Part shown: positions 9,771 to 19,865 of the stretch, piece after piece | Layout: each line of letters begins with the position of its first letter | Position numbering within the stretch: position 1 is the first letter of the stretch | From: Diplosphaera chodatii | Taxonomy: Eukaryota; Chlorophyta; Trebouxiophyceae; Prasiolales; Stichococcaceae | Assembly (NCBI GenBank): GCA_032358165.1 | Contig: JAALGY010000038.1 | Coordinates: forward strand, 1,798,001-1,862,000 | Direction of reading: 5' to 3' | DNA: 64,000 bases | Notes under the pieces: generated by a model | Seen by the model: only the letters and a program-made list of their open reading frames with translations | What the model was told of the DNA's origin: nothing | Databases searched by the model: none | Program-made: the position numbers and the translations under genes

Positions 9771-12061
9771 GAAAGGCAGAGGACGAGGCCGGGGGAGGGG
9801 ACGTGGACGGGGCCGGGGCCGGGGCGAGGGCGATGGCAGCAGCAGGGACCAGAGCGGCAGGGGGCGTGGGCGCGGCAGGGGCCGGAGTCGGCAGCCCCCA
9901 GAGGAAGCAGGCTTCAGGCCCTTCAGCGGCAGCGGCGGGATGGCACGCAGCAGTGGCGCGCCGGCAAACGGGCAAGGCAGTGACAGCGATGTCGGCGTCT
10001 TTCAGGCAAGCTTGGCATGTGCAGCAGGGTTGCCTGATAGTGCTAGATACTCCGTGGTCGAGCTCGCATTGCACTGCGGGCAAAGCATGCTGTCCCGCGT
10101 GCGTCACACCTGTCTTGCAACCATACTGTGCAAGCTCAGGCGGCAGCTGCGAACCGGGCGGCAGTCATCGCCCGCATGCAGGAGGAGCTCGATGAGTGTG
10201 CGGCACTGGAGCTGTTGGAGCGCCAGCGGCAGGAACAGGTCAGGTGGTTCGTATGCAGGCCTCGGCCTTTTCTGGTGGCGGTGACCAGCGCGACATGCTG
10301 TCTGGACATGGTGTCATCTCAGCACCATTTGGGCACCGGCTCTGCGTGTCCATCAGTGACAGTTTGCAGGCACCTTTGCAGGCAGAGGCAGAGCGGCTTG
10401 CCCGAGAGGCAAAGCGGTCACAGGAGCAGCTTGCGCAGCAAACACCAGCGCCAGAGCCCAGTCAAAACGATGTGCAGGTGTGCATGTTCATGCCAAGACG
10501 TACCCCGCCAGTGGGACCTCATGCATCAGCTGGTTGGATGAGCAGCTCCAGGTCGCTTCAGCCGCAGTTCATTGAAGTGCTTTCGTACGTTGAGCGTACA
10601 TGCCTTGACTTCGCCACTCCAAGCCTGCCGCTCCAGCTGCAACAGGCATCGTAGGCATTGCTGTTGTGGGGCACAGGCCGCGGTGGATGCTGCCGCCGCC
10701 ATGTCCGCATCCCAGGAGGCTGCGGTGGGCAGGGGCGACATGACTGATAGCAACGAGCCCAGCAGCGATGTCATTGATCTGTGCGACAGCGACGAGGAGT
10801 GTGCAGACACGCCGCTGCAGCCGTCGCGGTGGCGACCAGACGGCAAGCCGCAGCAGGGTGGCGAGCCACAGCATCGCAGGCAGCAGCAGCAGCGACGGCA
10901 GCAGCAGCAACACAGCCAAGGGCAGGTGCAGATGCGTCAACATCCAGCAGGCAGGGCAGCAGGTGGCAGGGGCCAAGACTGGCAGCTGGGCTTTGCCTCG
11001 TCAGGAACAGGCGCGCACGGTGCCGGACCCACACCGGCTGCGGACACAAGCACGGCAGCGGATGGCGGCATCGGCGCGGCTGGCAGCAACCCGTTCCTGA
11101 ACCCAGCCCGCTACATTCCAGAAGAAGGTGAGCGCAATTTATGCACCTCGTATACAAAGTGCTGGACAGCATGGCTGGCTGCCCAGGTCATCAGCAGCGT
11201 TCACTTACACGATTGGCCACCGCTGCAGGCGAGGATGCAGTGGATCTGGAGCTGCATGTCATGGAGGTGGCTGAGGTGGCGGACTTGGGCATGACGTGGC
11301 ACCGCTGCAGGGCCTGCCTGGACACAGGTGCTGCACGGCCTAGGTTCCGTGCATGATCCTGGAACACCCATGTTGCTGAAAGCAGTACATGCCTTGACCG
11401 ACTCAAAACATCCGTCAGCAGAGTGGATCGGCACGGCACGTTAGGGGCGCTGGCGTGGTGACTGCAGGAAACGAGGGCTGTACCCTCATCACACAAGGCT
11501 TTGCCAGCCGGCTTGGGCTGCTTGATGCACAGGTTCGTGTAGGCACTTGCGACTTGCGTGTGCATGCTTGCTGCAATACGATGCCCACCTGAACCGTCAC
11601 AGCTGCCTGATGGGTATGTTGAGCCATGTGCACCTCATGTGATGGCTGCCACTGCCTGCCTGTGCAGGGTAGGCCCATAGGAGGGGGAAACCGCATGATA
11701 CAGGTGCAAGGCGTTGTGGCGGGCGCCGCTGAACGGGTTCCCGTCATGTCCTTCACCTACCGCATCAAAGGTGCTGCAGGGCTGATGTCATGTTTGGTCT
11801 GCACTTGCGCAGCAGCCATGCGTCCCATGCAGATCGTCCATGCAGGCAACCCTTGCACCAGACATGCTTTCGACGGGCGTGCATGCATAGTGGGGGTGCT
11901 TCTGACAAGGGAGATTCAGGCAGTCACCAGCACGCGCAGGCAAGACGCTGCGGGTACGGGGCGCCATGACGACCGCCCGGCTAGGGTGCGACCTGCTGAT
12001 CAGCCGGCGCGAGCTCCTGCAGTTTGAGTCGGATGGCTACCGACTGAGCGCCAAGCGCTGA
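9771..12061 (+). CDS. RG-repeat protein with SIM-like motif and C-terminal retropepsin-like domain
   Basis: 5' end unresolved. Exons 9771-10005, 10140-10238, 10382-10477, 10677-11127, 11229-11327, 11468-11532, 11668-11770, 11940-12061 share one frame and end at TGA. Order of parts: an Arg-Gly repeat block (RNA/nucleic-acid-binding type); two short charged helices (ARMQEELDECAALELLERQR and AEAERLAREAKRSQEQLA); an acidic SUMO-interaction-like motif, DVIDLCDSDEE; a Gln/Arg low-complexity stretch; then about 120 residues resembling a retroviral-type aspartyl protease. In that domain LDTGNEGCTLIT fits the Asp-Thr-Gly active-site loop, followed by FASRLGL, VQGVV, VPVMSFTYRIKG and LGCDLLISRREL, where a DDI1-like protease has its hydrophobic-Gly/Cys-aspartate turn. 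The first intron uses a consensus GC donor (CAG/GCAAGC). Function unknown; the protease call is inferred from motif order. Confidence 0.65.
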
Positions 12062-12540
12062 GGCACGACTGGGTAGGCGGGCGATTGAGGGTGATTGACA
12101 GTAGCATTTCAGCAGAAGTCGTGCACTATGAGCTATGTACAGCCCATGTACGGTAGTCTTAGGTGTCAGTGTGGCAGCAGCAGACTGTATTCCGGTATGT
12201 GGAAGGCATGCACCCTGATTTGAGTGGCATGCAGCAGCGGCATCAACATCTTGCAGCATGTTTTCAGCGCTTGCAAGCAAGTAAGGCTTCCATTCAGATA
12301 CGGTAGAGTGTACTGTGCTTTGCATTCACCTCTGTCCTTCCAGCAATTGTCTATGACTGTACAGTGTTCAACACGCTTGTGTTAGTCGATCGGCCACCAG
12401 CTACTGAGCAGCCCAAATCACGAAACTGTCAGGGTCTGTTGTACAGTGACGATACGAGACGAGACGCTGTCACAGATCAGCGGGATTATATTGAGGCAGA
12501 GGCGGCAATCCGCACACGACATCTGCCAGCATGATGTCCG
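12062..12540. other. Tail-to-tail spacer, retropepsin-like gene / NUF2
   Basis: 479 bases between two convergent stop codons, expected to contain both 3' UTRs. No other feature recognised. Confidence 0.4.
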
Positions 12541-15500
12541 CTAACGTTGTGTGGCAGACGTGACAGGCTTCAGCGGCGTGTGGCTGGTGAACGCCTTTGG
12601 CTCCATCACCTCACCCAGCTTTGCATGATACACCTCGACCTGCATCTCATACACTCACCCATCAGCACCCTCTAACACCATCACATGGGCGCGTTGTCGA
12701 CGCATGAGGATTAGAGCTCCGGTCCTCGGAACTATTGCTGGTGGTGGTGCAAAGCAAAGCGGTGCTGGTGCCGTGCAAACCCAAACGACAGCCTCAGCAG
12801 TACAGCTGGCGGCTCACTTCCTGCAGCAGTGCCCTGTACTGGGCAAGCACGTTTTCCTTCTCCGACTGGTGGTCTGCACGTAGCGCCTTGATCTCATCCT
12901 CAATGCCGCGCTTCTGCAGCAAACAAACACGTGCTGTCAGCTGTGCAACAACACACAGCTCTCCTGTTTTGGCGGTAAGACACAAAGCCGCGGTGCATAA
13001 AGTGAAGATACTTTAGCAGCCGGTGCATAAACGTGCCACTCATAGTAAGGAGGCATCAGTGGCTCGGCAGGAATGTCATAATACGCTGTCAGCAGGTCAT
13101 GTATGCCAATCTGTGTGTGTGTGTGTGTGCCGATCAGGAACCCTCAACTCATCAAATAGAAAAGCAGGAGCCAGCACCGCACCAGGTTGTGCTGCTCGTT
13201 GAGCTGCGCGAGCGTGGCCTCGTTGGCGGCCTGCACCGCCTCCTTCTCCTTCTTCTGCTGCTCTACTTGCGCCGCCGCTGCGTCTTTCCGCAACTTGCTC
13301 TGCAGTGTATGCGGGTGGTAGCTTGTCGCAGACACGCGGACAGGCACACATCCAAAGCACAGCCCGCAGGAGGAAACCCCCCTGCCCCAGTGCTGTCGAG
13401 CACAGTCTTTGGAAGGCGATGTGTGACTGAGCAACATGCCGCACCGACTGCTCGTGGCGTGCAAGGTTGTCCTGCAGGTGGTTCTTCTTCCCTGACAGCC
13501 CCTCGTGCACTGTTTTCAGCTGCGCCACTTCATGCTCCTGTGCAAGAGGCGGCCGATTGCGGTCGGTGCAGTACACATGTCTCATGGCATCACCAAAACG
13601 AGACGAGGTGCATAGTGTTCCACACGCCGCTGCCGCACACAACATGCATCTTGAAGTGGATTCTGCAGCGCACCCTGTCGGCAATGTCCTTGCGCAGCTT
13701 CTTTACACGCCTCGAAACCTCACGCTTCTTCTCCATGTCTGCACCCAGCCCCTGCAGCTGCTCCATCGCCTCTGCCAGCTGCTGCTCCACCTGCGGTCCC
13801 AAGCCAGGACGGTGAAGATTGCACAGGAAGCATGTCGATGCGGTTGCTGACGTGGGCGAGCTGTGCAAGGTGCGCATGCCGCTCAGGAGAGGGGGTTGCT
13901 CTGAGCGCCAGCTAGCAAGTGCTCTCGTTTGGACACGTGCACGGCTCTGTGCACCTTCACGATGGCCTGCTCGCGGTTGGCCAGCTCACGGCAGCGCTGC
14001 TCAGCTGCCACTGCTGCCTCCCGCTCTGCTGTCACCGCCGCCTGCAGCTCGTTCAGGCTCCGCCGCAACTCCTCTGGTGACTGCACAGTACATGTGGTGC
14101 ACGTGGGTGGCATTGCAATAATGCAACACACCATGCAACCAAGATCAAGAGCCCTGCAGTCTGCCGCGCGTAGAGTGTCACAGTCTGATGGCACAGATCC
14201 ACAGTGTGCAAACGCACTGTAGACCCTGTGCAGCTTCAACACTGCCTGACAGTCACCTCTCACTCCAACGTGCAATGTCCTGCAATCAACTGAGCGGCCG
14301 TCAACAGGATGGTCAAAGGTGACCCACCTCCACGATTTGGCCGTGCAGGCGGTCGCCCTCCTCGCGCGCCTCCTCCAGCTGCAGCTTCTGCCGCTCCGCC
14401 TCATTCTCGCTGTCCTTCGCCTCCGCCTGCAGCGCCGCCACCTGCACAACCCGGTGCATGGGCCTTAGCTCATGCACATGGTGCATGTGGGATCCGATGG
14501 TACTGCAGGCCGTCAATCAGTGTGTGCACGGTGCATATGCGGGCGCACCGCTTGCTGGAGCTTGGCCTGCTGCTCTATGAGCTGGCTGTTCTCTGCGCAG
14601 ATTTCCTCTGTCTCGGCTCGGAGCTGCGCAGCTTCCTGCAGATGGTGTGCCAAATGTGCTATGTGGTAAAGCAACCAAAAGGTCCAGTCAGCTTGCGAAA
14701 ATGCTGCGAATGCTTTCATGAACGTGCAGGGCTAAACACAGCACGCACCGGTTCCTGTGCAGCACGCTCGTCCTGTATCCGCTGCAGCTCATCTTTCTGC
14801 ACATGTACATGTCGCAGGTGCTCGTGGCAAACGTTCTGTACAGCATCTAGCTGCTGAGCAGTGCACAGGTGCGATCAGTGACAGCATGTACAAATTACCA
14901 AACAGGGTCCTTCATTGGACCCAGGGAGTCTTCATCTACGAGTGTGCTGCTTCGCAAGGACCCGGCTAGCGGTCACACCGCACCAGCTTGGCATTGGCCT
15001 CGGACAGGGCGGCTTGCTGCTCCAGCAGCGCGTCAGTTTCCTGCTGCCAGGTGAGGTACACCTCCAGCTTCGTCTCCCGGAAGCGTGCGAAGTTCACCAG
15101 CGCTGACAGCTGCCGCCGCAACCGATGCTCCTCCGGTCGTGTCAGGTCCTGCGCAACCAGTTCGGAGATGGCCCCAGACACCTTCTGCGCGATCGTGTTT
15201 GGTATTCACAGCCATTGAGGCGTCAGCCGCGCCTACAGCTCTCACCCGCATGGACAGGTCGTGGTACCCCGCAGCGCCCATGAGCTTGCGCAGGTATTGG
15301 AAGAAGGTCAGCACCGGAATCGTCTCATCGTACAGCTCTGGAAACTCCAGCTCGTCGATGGCCTCAAACACCGGCTGTCTCATGTCGTCCCTGTGCGTAA
15401 CACCAGGGCAGTCAAACAATGGCACGGTGTGCAGCTTTGCATCTGCGAATCGGCATGCCGCATACGCAAGGGATGAGGCACAACGGCAGCTCACTCCTCG

Positions 15501-15652
15501 ACGCCCAGCAGCATCGTGACCAACTGGTCGAAGGCTTTGCGCACGACCTCCGGCGTGGGCTTCATCAGCTGCTCGGCCGTGAGCCTGACATCCATCTCGT
15601 TCAGGCATGTCAGCAGCTGCTTGTTGTCCAAGATGGGGTACGACGACGCCAT
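12541..15652 (-). CDS. NUF2: Kinetochore protein NUF2
   Basis: Subunit of the NDC80 complex that joins kinetochores to spindle microtubules. Thirteen exons on the minus strand: 15495-15652, 15246-15390, 14984-15184, 14749-14796, 14549-14635, 14328-14441, 13955-14080, 13825-13860, 13674-13790, 13445-13537, 13183-13299, 12818-12913, 12541-12639. They sum to 478 residues in closed phase; the family is usually 440-470. The N-terminus (MASSYPILDNKQLLTCLNEM through FPELYDETIPVLTFFQYLRKLM) is the calponin-homology head. RQLSALVNFARFRETKLEVY is the strongly conserved junction into the coiled coil. The rest is heptad-rich (EAAQLRAETEEICAENSQL, LKTVHEGLSGKKNHLQDNLA). Divergent to the unidentified gene at 16228. 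Confidence 0.92.
13112..13129. repeat. (TG)9 microsatellite in a NUF2 intron
   Basis: Eighteen bases of perfect alternating TG within the NUF2 intron between exons 12913 and 13183. Confidence 0.9.
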
Positions 15653-16227
15653 GGCGCCTGGCCACTAGGAGACAGCCACTCGGGCTATCTGCGGGGTGGT
15701 GCTTGCGTCACAGCGCTGACGCGGTGCTGCCACCTGCGCTGGCACTCAGCACTGGCTGATGCCACACTGACTGTACTCTGCTGACAGCTGGTGCTAGCTT
15801 GCTGCGCAACGCGGTCGCAGGCCTAGTGTCAGTCCAGCTGCCCTCACAGATCTGCTGCGCGAAGCTGCCGTTCATCAGAGTTTGCATGTGCAACCTGTCC
15901 CCAGCTTGCGGGCAAATGAGCGAAACTTCAAACGCAGCCCTACCCTGTAGGGGTGCGATCCGCGGACGCTAGGCATAGTTCGATAGGTGCCTTCGGTCTT
16001 TGCTGGGGCGCAGCATGCCAGCACCCTGTGCATCAGCATCTGTTCATGGGACATTTAGGCAAACTCGTGATGGCGCGGTCCACAGCTTCAGCTGCCAGGT
16101 GACATGCGTGGCTGGTGTGGGTGCTTAAACTCCCGCTGCGGGATTCTCTGGCGGCAGTCCCATTCGCAGATTGCTCAAACCCCACGGCCCTGAACGTTCG
16201 ACAGCGCAGCTGATAGCACGCGGCAGC
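15653..16227. promoter_or_regulatory. Head-to-head intergenic region, NUF2 / unidentified gene
   Basis: 575 bases between two start codons on opposite strands, presumably both promoters and leaders. No motif I can support. Confidence 0.4.
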
Positions 16228-17737
16228 ATGGACGACCTTTTGGATCACCAAGAAGCCCCGAACACCTGGTCATGGACCGGTCGCTTCGCTCAGTTCCTGC
16301 CCCTGCAGGTTTCCTGCTGCCTGTGCATGGGGGTGTATCCAGGAACCCCAGCGCTGCACGATGCCTTGTGGTCCCCAGCCTGCATGACTGCGTGAGCATG
16401 TGCTGATGCGCACCAGGCAGCGTTCAAGCATGCTGCGTACATGTTGCCTGTAGGTGACGCGCTCCATTCACTGCGCCTTCAACCCGGCCAAGAACCTCCA
16501 GGGTGTGCATGGGTTCTGGCTGCGCAGCGCCAACCTGTGCAGCCTCACCCTGACAGTGGAGCCTCAGACGGCAGCTTGCGTCATGAGTGTCTACGTGAAG
16601 GTTTGCGAGTTTGAATGCACTGCGCTAAACCCAGATGCCTCGTTAGTCCCAAGCCGCCCCAACATACTCAAGCTGGATGTTTATAGTCTTGCTCAATGGG
16701 CTGCTGCGAGCTGGTATGTGGTATCATTAAGTGTTGCTGCATTCTTCTGCACCACGACGTGAAAGCTCTGGCCATGCGCAGGGCCAGCTGCATTGGCAGT
16801 GCAACCTCAATGCTGCCGTGGCACAGTGCTGCCTACTGACACCCGAGGACACGCAGCAGGGCTGGGTGCTGGCGGCAGCAGTGGCTGATGAGGTGATGTA
16901 CATGTTTGGCACGATGTTGACGAGCGGGTGCTTGATGTCAAGGAAGGCTGGAGCGTGCCTGTCATCACGAACATCCTGAAGACGAACAACGTGTGCATGC
17001 ACAGGCGCCTTCAAAGTGCTGCTTTATGTTCGAGGGCGAGGCACAGAGTTGTGCGGCAGTGTTGCAGGTGCAATGATGTGCTGTCGACTTGCAGGGTGGC
17101 CCTTCTGTCACGAGCAAAGCAGACGTAAACATGCAGTTTTGTCCGCGTCCTTTCTGCAGCATGTACGGGAGCAGCAGGCTGCACACTCCGGGCAAGAGCA
17201 GCAGACCCAGCAGCTTGCTGATGAGCAGCAGCTAGCGCTCGACCAGACTCCTGTCGAGGGTGCTGACAAGGAAGGCGGAGTCATGGAAGCTGCAGTTCGT
17301 GACACAGCACATACAAACATCAGCCAGCCGCCGCCGCCGCCGCCGCCATCGTGCGGGCCAGCGCACGACTCACCTGAGCCAGCAGCAGCAGCAGCAGCAG
17401 CATCCGTGCAGCCAGCAGCAGAAGCCGCATTGCAGCCGCAGCAGCTGCTGAGCAATGTGATGCAGTTGGACGATGCTGCACTCATTCCAGAGATCCAGGT
17501 TTGTGTGTGCAAAGAGTAATTCCGAATCGCATATTGCCAGCACGACAGCCTGCATTATGCATGCGAGATGTCTGTGCACTTGCAACTCTCGTGTTGGCTA
17601 AGTTTCGTCCTCCAATGCGCGCACAGAGGTGCATGAAGCTCCCCGCATTCTGGAGCCTAGTGGAGCACATAGAAGCACTGTGGGACGAGCTTGGATCACC
17701 AATCGTCTGTGCTACAAGGGGTCCCGCTGGCAGGTAG
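16228..17737 (+). CDS. Unidentified protein with Gln/Ala/Pro-rich centre
   Basis: I do not recognise this gene. Likely exons: 16228-16308 (MDDLLDHQEAPNTWSWTGRF), 16454-16600, 16782-16892, a 30-base exon near 17101-17130 (GGPSVTSKAD), 17160-17498 and 17627-17737. The second exon (HCAFNPAKNLQGVHGFWLRS then SLTLTVEPQTAACVMSVYVK) and third (GQLHWQCNLNAAVAQCCLL) look like alternating hydrophobic/polar strands, as in a beta-sandwich or barrel. The fifth exon is disordered, with Gln-rich, poly-Pro and poly-Ala runs. The last (LPAFWSLVEHIEALWDELG) looks like a helix. A segment at about 16923-16988 (DVKEGWSVPVITNILKTN) looks coding but does not fit the phase, so the centre of the model is unresolved. 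Most likely a real lineage-specific gene. Confidence 0.5.
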
Positions 17738-17916
17738 TCAACAGAGACTGCTTCAGAACAGCTTGCTCGTATAGCTTGCAAGTTCATAGTGACATTGGAT
17801 CCGGCAGTTCTCATGGTACACATACTGGCAATGCCAGCTGAGCCCAGCCATGGCTGGTGGCCACAGCTGTTGGTTGTCCGGCTGTGCTATGCCAAAATGT
17901 GCCGTCCAAACTGTGA
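17738..17916. other. Short tail-to-tail spacer
   Basis: 179 bases between convergent stop codons of the unidentified gene and the phosphatase-like gene. Confidence 0.4.
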
Positions 17917-19489
17917 TCACGCTTTCTGTAGCATCGGGGGGACCAGCCAGTCGATCTGCCCCATATCACCCACAACCTGGCTCAGCCGCTGCCTGAAGTC
18001 GATGTTGCTGTCAGCTGCACTCGTCTGCGTCTCCTGCAATGCGCCCAAATGCACCCAGTTGTGACCAGCCACTGAAGAACCGACACACAGAGCAGTGCAT
18101 TGATTGATGCTGAGCGCGCCACAAGCCAACCGACCTGGAGGAACTGCAGCAGACCGTTGCATGCCTCTGCAATGATCATTGCTGTCCGCCGCACAGCCTC
18201 CTGCAGGTTGTTGCCATATTCGCACGCTTCAAGCGCCATGTTGCTTGTCTACCTTCGAGAGCGTTCTTGTGCAGCACTTCGGTGTGGAGTGGCATCGGAC
18301 AGGCAGTACACATTCATGTGTGATAGAGCGCACATCTGTACACAGTATACAGGAGGTCATACCTGCTCATCTGTGCCACCAACATTGCCATACAGCGGGT
18401 CGTTGATGTCCATGCCATCAGGCTCCTTGCTGGCACCCAGCTGCCGGTGGAACTGGCCCAGCATCCGCACCTTCGCCGTGTAATTGCCGGCCTTGTTGAT
18501 GGTGTCATATACAGAGACCTGCAGAGCGACCCCTCGCAGTCATGGAGCCAGTTGCTGGCAATGGGAAGTACCTCCCAGGACCTTGACACCAGAGAAGCCT
18601 TTGATGCAGACTGCTGCATTTCTGACCTCTCGCAGCACATCTGCGGCGCAGAACTTGTCCATGACCAGGACCAGGTCGAAGGCGACGATGTCACGTTCGT
18701 GATCGAACTGCTGTGCTGCTGCGCCCTCTGGCAACCTGCAGGGCAAGCACAGATATCTTGTCATGATGGTTCGACAACGAAGCTGCTGCCACTGGGCTTG
18801 CCTCAGTCAGAACTCAGGAAGGCAGAGCGGCAACTGCTTGCAGGACAGCTGTGCTGATTGGCGACCAAGCTGAGCTGGATGCTCAGTTGAGCGACATGCG
18901 GGGAGGGCTGAATGTACCTCAGCTCCAGCTCAGCAGCAACCTGCTGCAGCATCGCATCCGGTGGGTCGCCAATGTTGTAGTCTTTGCTCCCACGGCTTTC
19001 ACAGGCCACCACGCCATGCATGTCATGAGCCTCCAGCAGGTCGCGCATGGTCGCCTCCGCCAGCACCGATCGGCAGACGTTCGACTCGCTGACAAACAAG
19101 ATGCGTGCAGAACTGCCGCCTGCCGCTGCTTCCTTTGCCTCTTCTTCCCAGGGCGTGGACCTGAAAACTGGCTGCACGACCGCGGCGCTGACGTCGAACT
19201 CTCCGTGCTGTTCGTTCTCGTCGGCCTGCATGCCACGATGAAGGCGGGATCTAGGATCAAGCGGCAGTGATCCGTACAACGGTCTGCACCCCATGAGAGG
19301 TTGGGGATGCACGCTCACCGTTTGATGCTGTGCCTGGACAACCACGCGGCATCGCTGCTCATGTGCGGTTGTAAACACAGGACTCCTGTGCTGCCTCTGC
19401 GTTGATGATCTTGGGACGGCGCTTTGTGGTGTTGCTGCCTGCAGTAAGACTGCTGACGAGTTTGCAGTCATGCTGGTTCGCAGATCCAT
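17917..19489 (-). CDS. Low-molecular-weight tyrosine phosphatase-like protein, catalytic Cys replaced by Ser
   Basis: Six exons on the minus strand: 19319-19489, 18918-19225, 18627-18735, 18363-18518, 18135-18248, 17917-18033; 324 residues with closed phase. About 115 N-terminal residues are Ser/Arg/Gln-rich without acidic residues at the start, consistent with an organelle transit peptide. The LMW-PTP core follows: RILFVSESNVCRSVLAEA, then SRGSKDYNIGDPPDAML, DIVAFDLVLVMDKFCAADVL and DINDPLYGN. Active family members have Cys-x5-Arg-Ser with the nucleophile directly after FV. Here that position is Ser (AGC at 19088-19090), while the second Cys, Arg-Ser and the DPxY acid region remain. A C-terminal extension of about 75 residues (ACEYGNNLQEAVRRTAMIIA and onward) is not part of the usual 150-160 residue enzyme. 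Probably a pseudophosphatase. Confidence 0.82.
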
Positions 19490-19865
19490 TAGACGGTGTT
19501 ACGGCAATCCAGAGACAAACAATGTGAGATCATACGTGGAGGCTGAGACCGTGCAGGCCTGCAAGGGTGCAGCCAACCTCTGCCCGTACAACATCCCATG
19601 CAGGATGTACCGCCGGATGTGCAAACATGATTTGACCCTCAGCCTCCAGTTTGTCGTGGTCTTCTGTCCTTATATCCGGCAGCGATGCGAGCTCAGGTCG
19701 CGTTCCCAGCACTGGTGCGTCGAGGTTCCGGAGCCGCTGCTGACGCAGATGCAAGTGTGACGCAGCGCAGTGTGAACCTTGGCTGCTACATGCGGACACC
19801 TGGTTCGTCACTCACTGCGAAGCTGAGATCACAGCGCTAGCATTCAGGTCTACACAGCCAATTCA
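19490..19865. promoter_or_regulatory. Head-to-head promoter region, phosphatase-like gene / CMK
   Basis: 376 bases between two divergent start codons; both products have plastid-type N-termini, so a shared bidirectional promoter is plausible. No specific element identified. Confidence 0.45.
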
